Shown here one piece after another: positions 52,074 to 61,236 of a DNA stretch of 64,000 nt (position 1 is its first letter; every line of letters starts with the position of its first letter). Origin of the DNA: Myxococcales bacterium (GTDB lineage: Bacteria; Myxococcota_A; UBA796; GCA-2862545); assembly GCA_019634415.1 (NCBI GenBank), contig JAHQVJ010000057.1, forward strand, positions 62,001 to 126,000, in the 5' to 3' direction. Position numbers and translations under genes: made by a program. Below the pieces are notes generated by a model. It saw nothing but the letters and a program-made list of their open reading frames with translations, ran no database searches and was not told the origin of the DNA.

Positions 52074-53912
52074 ATGGTGTGGTGGCTGTGCAGCGGCGGG
52101 GCCTGGGCGGGAACCTGGCAGGTGGACCATGCGCTGTCGCTGCAGGACGCCATCGACGCCTCCGAGCCCGGCGACGTGATTCGGATCGCCATACCCGAGG
52201 TGCGCGGCTCCTTCGTGGTCTCTCACGCGCTGACCATCGAGGCCGTGAAGGGGCAGACCGTGACGGCCTTCGTGGAGGCAGGTCCCTACAGCAGCCCGCT
52301 GAACGGCTTCGTGTACGCGTCCGCGGACGAGGGTGCGTCGCCCTTCACCGTGACGCTGCGGAACCTGACTGTGGACGCAGGGGGGCAGTTTCGCGCGCTG
52401 AAGGTCGACCACGGCACGCTGCGACTGGAGCAGGTCGAGATCCGGGAGGGCCGACTGACCGACGCGTGGGGGGGCTGCATGCTCGTCCAGCACGGGGGGC
52501 GGCTGGAGGTGGTGGACAGCACCGTGGTCGACTGTGAGACCAGCTACTCCGGGGGCGCCGTGGCGGTCGCAGCGAGCAGCTCGCTGCAGGTGTGGCGCAG
52601 CCAATTCACCAGCAACCTGGGCGGATCTGGTGGTGCCGTCGCCTGCTTTGGTGACTGTGAGGTGTTCGACAGCACGTTGTCCTTCAACCAGGCGCTGGTC
52701 GCCGGTGGTGCGATCCGGTGCGACGGTCGGTGTGATCTGCAGGGCAACCTGTTCAGCGGAAATCGAGCGGAGACCACGGGGGGCGCGGCCTACCTCAAGT
52801 CGAGCGGGATCCTGTCCGGCAACCGCTTCTGCGACAACCGGGCGGAGGAGCAGGGCGGGGCAGTGGGGGTGACCTCGGAGATGGAGCGCATCGAGCGCAA
52901 CGTGTTCTGGGGCAATCGCGCCACCACGCGCGGTGGGGGCGTGTGGCTCAACCGCAGCGCGGTGCTCGCCAACAACACGTTCGTCGGCAACCGAGCGAGC
53001 GCGGGTGGGGCGTTGCACGCCAGCAGCTCCTCCGACGTGCTTGTGGCCAACAGCATCGTGGTGGACCACGAGGTGGGGAACCATGCCTTCAGCCGGGGAG
53101 GGAACAGCGTGCTCACGCTGGACCGGCTGCTCGGCTGGGACTCGGGCGGGAACGTGGACGTGCCGCTGTCGGGTCCGAACGTGCTGCTCGAGGCCCCGCC
53201 GATCACCGGAGATCCGCGCTTCGTCACCGAACCCCTGACGGATTGTGAGTCCGACGATCTGCACCTTCGCTTCCGCAGTCCGGCCATCGGCGCGGGGAAC
53301 GAGGAGATCGACGACGACCTGGGCGCATTCCCTTGCGACGACGAGATCCCGGGCAACGGGGTGGACGACGACTGCGACGGCACGGAGCTGTGCTACGTGG
53401 ACGTCGATGGAGACGGGTTCGCAGGCACGCTGACGGTGGAGGGCTCCGTGGGGTGTCTGGCGCCTGGGGAGTTCTCCGTCGCACGAGACTGCGACGATGG
53501 CGATGACGCCGTGTTCCCCGGGGCCACGGAGGTCTGCGACGGGCAGGACGGCGACTGCAACGGCATGGTGGACGACATCGAGGGCACCGTGTCGCTGTGG
53601 CCCGATCTGGATGGGGACGGGTTTGGCGCTGGCGAGTCGGTTCAGGGACCTTGCTCGCTGAAGGGCTACTCGCTGGTGGATGGCGACTGTGCGCCCGACG
53701 ACGCCGATGCGTTTCCGGGCGCGCCCGAGGCCTGCGACGGGCTCGACACCGACTGTGACGGAGCCGAGCTGGCTTCCTGCGACGGGTCGCGCCAGAGCGA
53801 GCTGGCGGACGCGGACGCAGGCTGCAGCTGCGGCAGATCCGGACCCACGCCCTTGGCGGCGTGGGGGCTGGTGGTGCTCGGGCTGCTCCGCCGTCAGGGC
53901 GCCAGCACGTAG
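52074..53912 (+). CDS. Surface beta-helix protein with Ca-binding motifs and sorting tag
   Basis: A 612-residue exported protein. The signal ends near GGAWA, and residues 40-420 hold right-handed beta-helix repeats (SGGAVAV, GGSGGAVACF, AGGAIRC, GGAAYLKSSG). Three Asp/Cys motifs follow (DVDGDGF...DCDDGDDAVFPGATEVCDGQDGDCNG type), and the tail has CSCG, a hydrophobic stretch and RR, a weak MYXO-CTERM-like tag. It shares its plan with the protein encoded at 16771-18567, which has only one weak Asp motif. GGAGG lies 4 bp before the ATG. Adhesion or surface structure is likely. It overlaps the convergent lipoprotein gene by 19 bp. Confidence 0.85.
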   Translation: MVWWLCSGGAWAGTWQVDHALSLQDAIDASEPGDVIRIAIPEVRGSFVVSHALTIEAVKGQTVTAFVEAGPYSSPLNGFVYASADEGASPFTVTLRNLTVDAGGQFRALKVDHGTLRLEQVEIREGRLTDAWGGCMLVQHGGRLEVVDSTVVDCETSYSGGAVAVAASSSLQVWRSQFTSNLGGSGGAVACFGDCEVFDSTLSFNQALVAGGAIRCDGRCDLQGNLFSGNRAETTGGAAYLKSSGILSGNRFCDNRAEEQGGAVGVTSEMERIERNVFWGNRATTRGGGVWLNRSAVLANNTFVGNRASAGGALHASSSSDVLVANSIVVDHEVGNHAFSRGGNSVLTLDRLLGWDSGGNVDVPLSGPNVLLEAPPITGDPRFVTEPLTDCESDDLHLRFRSPAIGAGNEEIDDDLGAFPCDDEIPGNGVDDDCDGTELCYVDVDGDGFAGTLTVEGSVGCLAPGEFSVARDCDDGDDAVFPGATEVCDGQDGDCNGMVDDIEGTVSLWPDLDGDGFGAGESVQGPCSLKGYSLVDGDCAPDDADAFPGAPEACDGLDTDCDGAELASCDGSRQSELADADAGCSCGRSGPTPLAAWGLVVLGLLRRQGAST

Positions 53913-54817
53913 AAGAACGCCTGCTCGGGCCGCACGAGCGCGAGCACCGATCCGTTCCCCGACACCGACAGGTCTTCTGCCGCCGAGGGGGTGGTGGCCA
54001 GGTGACGTTGCTCGCCCGTGACCCCGTCGTGCAGCGCCACGGCGCCGTTGCCGTCGGGTAGTGCCATCACGATGGCCACGGCTGCCGTGTCGCCGGCGTC
54101 GTCCAGGGCCGTCACCGGTCCCGGTGTGTGCACGCTCCAGCGCTCCGAGCCGTCCAGCTCCAGCGCCGACACGCGCGCCTGGCCCACCGTGGCCACGTAG
54201 AAGGCCTGTGCGCCCGGATCGAAGGCGACCAGATCGCCGTGGCGGTCGGCGGTCACCACCCACTCGCCGTCGGTGACGACGGTGTGCACGGCGTCGCCCA
54301 CCACGGTGATGCCGGTGGCGGGATCGGTCTCCAGCTCCCCACCACAGGCGTCGAGGGTCACGTGCGCGCGCGAGTCGCCGTTCAGGCCGAGCCAGTGCAC
54401 GTCGCAGGCCTCCGTGAGGCCCACCACGCCATCACGCGTGAGGCGACCCTCCACCACGCCCGTCAGCGCCAGGGGCACGTGGGTGTAGGTGCCGCCCGTC
54501 TTGTCGAGGACGTGAACGGTGTCCGGCACGGTGGCCACCAGGGTGATCTCGCCGAGCGTCGTCTCCTCGGCGTCCTGCACGTCCTCGTCTTCGCCGGGCA
54601 GGTCGTAGTCGCCGGTGACGTTGCCCGTGTGGGTGTCGAAGGGGCAGTTGGACCCGAACATGCCGGCGTGACCTTCGTCGCCGCTTTGATGCAGCACCAG
54701 CCCGTTGGTGCGGCCGTCGAAGGTGGAGCGGTACTGCAGCGTGGCATCGGGCTGTACGGCTGAGCTGGCGCAGGCGCCGAGCAGGGTGATGGCGATCGTG
54801 AACGAGAGGTTTCGCAT
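53894..54817 (-). CDS. Lipoprotein, beta-propeller-like
   Basis: A 307-residue protein with lipobox TLLGAC (Cys16). The mature sequence has repeated strands of the type TVVTDGEWVVTADRHGDLVAFDPGAQAFYVATVGQ and GSERWSVHTPGPVTALDDAG, as in WD40/PQQ-like propellers. Two cysteine pairs are present. No enzymatic motif is seen. GGGGGACC lies before the ATG at 54817. Confidence 0.78.
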   Translation of the reverse strand: MRNLSFTIAITLLGACASSAVQPDATLQYRSTFDGRTNGLVLHQSGDEGHAGMFGSNCPFDTHTGNVTGDYDLPGEDEDVQDAEETTLGEITLVATVPDTVHVLDKTGGTYTHVPLALTGVVEGRLTRDGVVGLTEACDVHWLGLNGDSRAHVTLDACGGELETDPATGITVVGDAVHTVVTDGEWVVTADRHGDLVAFDPGAQAFYVATVGQARVSALELDGSERWSVHTPGPVTALDDAGDTAAVAIVMALPDGNGAVALHDGVTGEQRHLATTPSAAEDLSVSGNGSVLALVRPEQAFFYVLAP

Positions 54818-54892
54818 GGAGGTCCCCCAAGGGTCACACCTTCGACCCGCCAGGTGGCGTTCACGAAAAAGCGCGGGTGTGGGGAGGGCCTG

Positions 54893-55879
54893 TTGTGGAT
54901 CGTGGCAGCATCGATCGCGTGGACGGCGTCGGCGACCGAGGTGCGCACGCGATCGGCTCCCCAGCTGCTGCTGGGAGGGGGGGCGGTGATGGGAGGTATG
55001 CTGGGGCCCCGCATGCTGACCAGCGGGTTCTCTCCTTCGTTGTTGGCGGCCCACGACCACGGGCTGGGACCGATCCGGGCCACGGTGGGGGCGGTCACGG
55101 CGCCCACCTTCGGCTGGGTGGCGGCGGACGAGACAGCGGGGATCGCGCTGGCGATGTTCGACGTGGGGGTGTCGGTGGGGGACGAGCGCTTTCGCGCCGG
55201 GGTCTTCGCCACCGGGGGATTCCTGGCGGCTGGATTGGGGATTCGGGCGGTGGTCACCCCCTTCGATGCCCCGGGTGGGCATCGGCGTGGTTTCGAGGCG
55301 CGCCTGACGTGGTTCACCCCTCGCAGTGGCGCGATGGGGCTGTACTACGTGCAGACGGTGCGCGGCACGGGTCAGCGGACTCGGGAGGTGTCCCGCCCTA
55401 GGCGAGGGGGATTCTGTGCCCGCTTCACGGTGGGGTTCGGGGCGGCGGCCACGGCGTCGAGCACCGAGCGATCCTGGGAGTTCGTGGGCTCGGACGAGCC
55501 GTTCCAGCTCACGGGCTCGCCCGCGCTGGTGGTGGCCTGTGAGCAGGGAGGCCGCACCGGGGGCTGGCACGTGGGGGCGGAGACCGCGCCGTGGGCATTT
55601 CACCGGGTGCCCACCGACGACGGAGGCGCCGACCGAAAGCTGCACCACATGGGGTCGATGACGGCGGGCGCCTATCTGGGCGCCGGCGCAGCCCGAGTCG
55701 GCGTGATCGGCACGGCCGGTGTGTGGACCCTGGGGGGCGGGGTGCGAGCCGTGCTCTCGCCGTTCGCAGCGCGGGACGGATCGCGGCACGGGCTCGAGCT
55801 GCGGGCGCTGGCGTTGGTGCCTTCGGCGCCAGCGGTGGAGGCGATGGCGCTGTACCACCTGTGGTTCGATCCGCGCTGA
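54893..55879 (+). CDS. Exported hypothetical protein, beta-barrel-like
   Basis: A 328-residue protein rich in Gly and alternating strands (LLLGGGAVMGGMLGPRMLTSG, GLGIRAVVTPFDAPGG) with even Tyr/Phe spacing, ending MALYHLWFDPR, as in outer-membrane barrels. The signal ends near WTASA. The TTG at 54893 is preferred because GGGGAGGG lies 5 bp upstream; a GTG at 54854 would add 13 residues with a KKR n-region and is also credible. No family is recognised. Confidence 0.7.
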   Translation: MWIVAASIAWTASATEVRTRSAPQLLLGGGAVMGGMLGPRMLTSGFSPSLLAAHDHGLGPIRATVGAVTAPTFGWVAADETAGIALAMFDVGVSVGDERFRAGVFATGGFLAAGLGIRAVVTPFDAPGGHRRGFEARLTWFTPRSGAMGLYYVQTVRGTGQRTREVSRPRRGGFCARFTVGFGAAATASSTERSWEFVGSDEPFQLTGSPALVVACEQGGRTGGWHVGAETAPWAFHRVPTDDGGADRKLHHMGSMTAGAYLGAGAARVGVIGTAGVWTLGGGVRAVLSPFAARDGSRHGLELRALALVPSAPAVEAMALYHLWFDPR

Positions 55880-55960
55880 CGGGCAGGCGGGGCTCACCGC
55901 GGAGGCGAGGTGCTTGGCGAACCACGGCGCAGCGGTGTAGGTGTCCGAGGAGGTTCCGCC

Positions 55961-56473
55961 ATGTCTCCCGAAGAGCAGCAGGCGATACTGAAGGTGCTAC
56001 GCGAAGCGCCGCTCTCCGTGGAAGCGCGGCGTGCGGTGGGGCGTACACCGTGCCGAGCGTTCGTGCGGCCCGTGCTCCGGCTCGTCCGCTCGGGTTGGCA
56101 TCAGGTGGATTTCGACGCGTGGAAGGCCTTCGACGTGGGGTTCTCGAGGCAGCTGGTGGAGGCCGTGGTGGTTCAGGCGAAGCGCTTTCGCCACCCCACG
56201 CCCGCGCTGTTCTTCTGTGCGGCCTGGGCGCGGCACTTCGATGGAGGGGACTCGGCCTGGCGCCAGTTCGCGCTCACGGTCAACCACGCGCTGTCGACAC
56301 CGAGGCCTCCAGGGTGGATGTGGAGCTTGGACCCAGCGCTGCACGTCTACTTCGAGCACTTCTCCCTCGAGGTCGAGGAGGCCGAGCGTGTGAACGGATT
56401 TCTCGACCAGCTGGACCGAGCGCCCCCGTTCCAGCGGCTGCCTCGAGCCCTCGCCTCACCTCCGTGGATGTGA
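55961..56473 (+). CDS. Hypothetical cytoplasmic protein
   Basis: A 170-residue protein without signal or membrane segment, rich in Arg, Trp and Phe and mostly helical by pattern. No family is recognised. GGAGG lies 7 bp before the ATG at 55961. Its stop overlaps the convergent lipoprotein gene by 18 bp. Confidence 0.65.
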   Translation: MSPEEQQAILKVLREAPLSVEARRAVGRTPCRAFVRPVLRLVRSGWHQVDFDAWKAFDVGFSRQLVEAVVVQAKRFRHPTPALFFCAAWARHFDGGDSAWRQFALTVNHALSTPRPPGWMWSLDPALHVYFEHFSLEVEEAERVNGFLDQLDRAPPFQRLPRALASPPWM

Positions 56474-57250
56474 GGAGCCGCGAGTCGCACCGCGTCGAAC
56501 ATGCTCGACGAAGGTGGCCCAGGGCATGCCGTCGGCGATGGCCACGTCCGACCGCACGCGCGGGGCGTGCGGGTGTCGACAGTCGGAGTCGATTGGAGAC
56601 CCGATCAGATCGAAGGGCTCGCTGCTCTGAACGACTCTGCTGCCGAACGGGGGAAGTCCGGCGAGAACGTGGTCCCCGAACACGATGGGTGCGATGATCT
56701 CCCGAGCAGGTCCGGGCCCGACCGTGCCGCAGAATCTGCCCTGCTCGCGGAGGAATGCGAGCTCGCTGGGGCGGCACAGCGACCAGCGGTCCCGGAATCC
56801 CGCGTGACTCCGTCGCGCTGGGCTGCGGGCCCTCCGGGAGTGTCGAAGGTGGAACACCGCGTGCTGACCGGTGCGCATCTGTGCTTGCGTGCCGTCGAGC
56901 TCGAGGGAGAGGTGCTGTGGCACCGACGGGTCCACCGCGAGGAAGAGGGTCTCCTCCACGTCGATCACGGCGCGCCCCTCTTCTGCGTCGATGTCGACAA
57001 TTCGCGCCAACACCGCCGCATCGCAGCGGTCCCTCATGATCTCGATGTCGGTGTGCCAGTGCACGCAGTGATCCGGGCGCTCGTTCCGCACGGGACTGGC
57101 GTGCAACCACTCCTCGCAGTCGAGGGGCACCTGACGCTCCCACGGCGAGACGGTGCACGCAGACACGTCTGCGTCGGCACGTTGTGGGGGAAACGGGTCG
57201 GGGTCTGGGACCGGGTGTGTGCCACAGCAGAGCAGAGCAGCCAACAGCAT
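56456..57250 (-). CDS. Hypothetical lipoprotein interrupted by the palindromic repeat
   Basis: A 264-residue protein with a short signal and lipobox-like LLCC, a Pro-rich spacer and a Cys/His-containing domain (VHWHTDIEIMRDRC, ARIVDIDAEEGRAVIDVEETLFL), which could be a small beta-barrel like those of TIMP-type/NTR proteins. Near residues 140-155 the frame crosses the element at 56792-56819, giving an Arg/Ser-rich run that looks foreign to the rest. Start at ATG 57250 with AGGGG 6 bp upstream. Confidence 0.68.
   Translation of the reverse strand: MLLAALLCCGTHPVPDPDPFPPQRADADVSACTVSPWERQVPLDCEEWLHASPVRNERPDHCVHWHTDIEIMRDRCDAAVLARIVDIDAEEGRAVIDVEETLFLAVDPSVPQHLSLELDGTQAQMRTGQHAVFHLRHSRRARSPARRSHAGFRDRWSLCRPSELAFLREQGRFCGTVGPGPAREIIAPIVFGDHVLAGLPPFGSRVVQSSEPFDLIGSPIDSDCRHPHAPRVRSDVAIADGMPWATFVEHVRRGATRGSSHPRR
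56792..56819 (+). repeat. Dispersed palindromic repeat, copy 2
   Basis: Identical to the element at 31650-31677 in 27 of 28 bases; the single change (C to T) breaks one pair of the left arm (GCGTGAC-TCC-GTCGCGC). The bases beyond it also resemble copy 1 loosely (a GGGCCCT-like block). It lies in a lipoprotein gene, in a different frame from copy 1. Confidence 0.75.
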
Positions 57251-57323
57251 GATCACCCCTGTTTGGTCGATCCTAGCTGAGGTCTGTCCGGCGCGTCTGG
57301 TTCCGTTTTGGCAACTCCTGGGT

Positions 57324-58703
57324 TCAGCCGATGTGCTTCACCAGCTCGTCGCGCAGGGCCATCAGCGCGGTCAGCCGCTCCTCCACGAGCGTCTCCTGGT
57401 GGCGGTAGCTCATCTCCTGGCCCAGGGGCACCAGCATCGACAGCGCCTGGTTGCGCACCCTGTGTCGCAGGGCGTCGAGCTCGTCGATCAGCTCGTCCAG
57501 CGGAGCGAGGCTGTCGGGGCGGTACTCCGCCGCCGTCATCTCCCGGATCTCGTCGGAGACGTTGGTGCCGAGCAGATCGGCGCTCCGACTCTCGAGGCTG
57601 TTGCGGTTGGCGTCGATCTGCCACAGCCGGAACTTGTGGCCCAGCGTCATCAGGTTCATGCTGATGGAGATCACCATGGCCAGCTGGATGAGGTTGCTCA
57701 ACGGGATGATGTTGGCCAGCCACGGGGCGTACAGGTCGAGCAGCTCCGGACCACCGTTCGCGAAGTAGGTGGTGGCGGCTTCGTTCTCGGGAAGCCCCGT
57801 CTTGTTGGGGATGGACAGGTTGTGCTGGATGATCTCCGGGTACACGGTCTCCAGCAGCGTCATCACCCCCATGGTCTCGGTGCGCGACGAGCAGCCGTTG
57901 CCCAGCAGCAGCGTGTCCACCACGAGCAGGTGGCGCGAGGTGGGAGGAACGACCAGGAAGGGGTCGTAGTAGCCGGCGGGCATCACCTCGGACCGCACGA
58001 TGGGCAGGTGCTCGGCGATGGACCGAGCGTGCTCGAAGCTCGCGATCTGGAGCCCCTTCTTGCGCACGGCCTCGTCGATGTAGGTGGCGTTGGGCACGAT
58101 GACGAACATGGCCAGATCGAGCTCGCCACGCTCCGCCATGGCCATCTGGTCGGCCACGGCGTGGTGCTCCAGGGTGACGTCGAGGTCTTGGAAGCCACGC
58201 GAGGCGAAGAGGGCGCTCGCCAAGCTCGCCGTGCCGCTCCCCTCGGGACCGATGCCGATGCGCTTGCCCTCCAGATCGGCCACCATCCCGATGGAGGCTG
58301 CTTCCTTGCCCAGGAAGAGCACCGACTCCGACTCTGGCAGGCGGGCGAGCAGCTCCAACCCCTCCTCGGGGAAGGGAATCCCGTCCTGGGTCAGGGCGAA
58401 GGAGGCCTCGCAGCTCTCGGTGGCCGCAGCCAGCCTCTCGATGTTGTCGAGGGAGCCCTGGGTGGAGACGTTGTCCACCGTGCCGTTCTGCTCGGCGGCC
58501 TCGGCCTTCGCTCGCTCCACCACGGCGTAGTAGTTGCCCTGGGGCGAGCCCGAGAGCACGGCCACGTCGACGTGGGACAGATCGGGGTCCAGGTCGAGGA
58601 TCGCGAAGGTGACAGTGAGGAGCGCGAGCACGCTCGCCACGATGCCGACGCGAATCCAGGGGCTCATGCCCTTCCGCTTCTTCGGGACTGACTGCGCTGC
58701 CAT
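57324..58703 (-). CDS. Membrane protein with periplasmic TAXI solute-binding domain and cytoplasmic coiled coil
   Basis: A 459-residue protein. The N-terminal anchor helix is at 17-36. The TAXI-family solute-binding domain (about 45-320; LSGSPQGNYYAVVERAKAEAAEQNG, STQGSLDNIERL, GIGPEGSGTASLASALFASRG) is followed by a second helix (about 332-356, LSNLIQLAMVISISMNLMTLG) and about 100 residues of charged helix with EEIREMTAAEYR-like heptads. TAXI proteins normally deliver substrate to TRAP permeases, but no dctM/dctQ gene is nearby. The topology suggests a sensor instead. GGAGGG precedes the ATG. Confidence 0.87.
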   Translation of the reverse strand: MAAQSVPKKRKGMSPWIRVGIVASVLALLTVTFAILDLDPDLSHVDVAVLSGSPQGNYYAVVERAKAEAAEQNGTVDNVSTQGSLDNIERLAAATESCEASFALTQDGIPFPEEGLELLARLPESESVLFLGKEAASIGMVADLEGKRIGIGPEGSGTASLASALFASRGFQDLDVTLEHHAVADQMAMAERGELDLAMFVIVPNATYIDEAVRKKGLQIASFEHARSIAEHLPIVRSEVMPAGYYDPFLVVPPTSRHLLVVDTLLLGNGCSSRTETMGVMTLLETVYPEIIQHNLSIPNKTGLPENEAATTYFANGGPELLDLYAPWLANIIPLSNLIQLAMVISISMNLMTLGHKFRLWQIDANRNSLESRSADLLGTNVSDEIREMTAAEYRPDSLAPLDELIDELDALRHRVRNQALSMLVPLGQEMSYRHQETLVEERLTALMALRDELVKHIG

Positions 58704-58809
58704 GAGGTTCGCCCTCCGGCGCGCCGATTAACCGGGCCAGGTCGTGCTGCCCTGCCGGCGACGTCAGGTTCCGACCGGTCTTGCGAACACCACGATCGGG
58801 AGGACGGTC

Positions 58810-60342
<1,533 letters not shown>

Positions 60343-60352
60343 CTTGCCAACC

Positions 60353-60378
60353 TTTAGACATTTAGCTAAATGTCTAAA
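60353..60378. promoter_or_regulatory. Perfect 26 bp palindrome, likely ArsR-family operator
   Basis: Each 13-bp arm reads TTTAGACATTTAG from the 5' end, and the whole is a perfect palindrome that ends one base before the GTG of the ArsR gene. It is AT-rich in otherwise GC-rich DNA. A TTGCCA box at 60344 with a -10-like TAAATG 17 bp later would put the transcript start at about 60379, next to the GTG, so binding of the repressor would cover the promoter. Autorepression is the simplest role. Confidence 0.8.
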
Positions 60379-60379
60379 C

Positions 60380-60667
60380 GTGAGCATCTTCAAGGCCATC
60401 GCCCATCCCATTCGTCGCCGCGTGCTGCAGCTGCTGCGCGACGGCCCGTTGACCGCCGGAGAGCTGGCAGGTGCCTTCGCCGTCTCCAAGCCCACCATGT
60501 CCAAGCACTTCGCGCTGCTGCGGGAGGCGGGGCTGGTGTCGGTGGAGAAGCAGGGCCGGGAGCTGGTCTACCAGCTCGAGACGTCCGTGCTCGAGGAGGC
60601 GTTGGCCGCCTTCGCCGAGTCGGTGGGGCTCACGGAGCCCACAACCAACGAGGAGGTGTCGACGTGA
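60380..60667 (+). CDS. ArsR-family repressor (SdpR-like)
   Basis: A 95-residue winged-helix protein: IFKAIAHPIRRRVLQLLRDGPLTAGELAGAF, then the recognition helix VSKPTMSKHFALLREAGLV, and the wing with GRELVYQLE. No Cys-based metal site is visible, unlike ArsR/SmtB; the sequence is of the SdpR type. The GTG at 60380 is used because the palindrome ends just before it and no ribosome site lies upstream, which suggests a leaderless message. Its stop overlaps the next start (GTGA). Confidence 0.9.
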   Translation: MSIFKAIAHPIRRRVLQLLRDGPLTAGELAGAFAVSKPTMSKHFALLREAGLVSVEKQGRELVYQLETSVLEEALAAFAESVGLTEPTTNEEVST

Positions 60668-61236
60668 CGCGTCGTTCGATTTCGCCCTGGTCCGTCGTCT
60701 TGGCAGCGGGGGTGGCGGCTGTCCTGCTCCTGGGGCTGGGCAAGAAGCTCGACGTGGTGGATCCCGAGGTGGCTCGCCGCGGGGTGGGCTTCTGCCTGTC
60801 CATGCTGCTGGTGGTCGCGGGCAACGTGTACCCGAAGTGGCTGCCTCCGCCGTCGCAGCGCACGGCCCCTGGGCCTGCGGCTCGCTTCGATCGATGGCTG
60901 GGCCAGAGCATGGTGCTGGTGGGTGGGGCCTTGGCTGTCCTGTGGTGGTTGCTGCCGGCGGCCGCCTTGTTTCCGGTGGCGGGGATGGTGGGTGTCGCGG
61001 CCTCCGGGCTCGTGACCACCAGGTGGGTGAGCCGGGGGGAGTTGCCTGCTCTGGCCGCGCCCCAGGGGCTGTTGCTGCAGCTGTTCGTGGCCGTGGGTTG
61101 GGTGCACGCGATGTTCCTCGCAGATGCGGCCCTCGGAGATGCGGCGGCGCAGTGGGTGGCCATCGGCTATCCGCTGGTCCACGGGGTTCTGCTCGCCCTC
61201 GCCGCCAGGTCGCGCGCGCCTGCTGCGTCGTCGTGA
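60664..61236 (+). CDS. Integral membrane protein resembling SdpI
   Basis: A 190-residue protein with about six hydrophobic helices. The segment RGVGFCLSMLLVVAGNVYPKWLPP matches the GN-x-x-PK motif of SdpI, the immunity and signalling partner of SdpR in Bacillus subtilis. GGAGG lies 7 bp before the GTG at 60664, which overlaps the ArsR stop. By analogy it could sequester the repressor at the membrane when a toxin or envelope stress is sensed. This is inference from the gene pair and motif. Confidence 0.75.
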   Translation: MTRRSISPWSVVLAAGVAAVLLLGLGKKLDVVDPEVARRGVGFCLSMLLVVAGNVYPKWLPPPSQRTAPGPAARFDRWLGQSMVLVGGALAVLWWLLPAAALFPVAGMVGVAASGLVTTRWVSRGELPALAAPQGLLLQLFVAVGWVHAMFLADAALGDAAAQWVAIGYPLVHGVLLALAARSRAPAASS

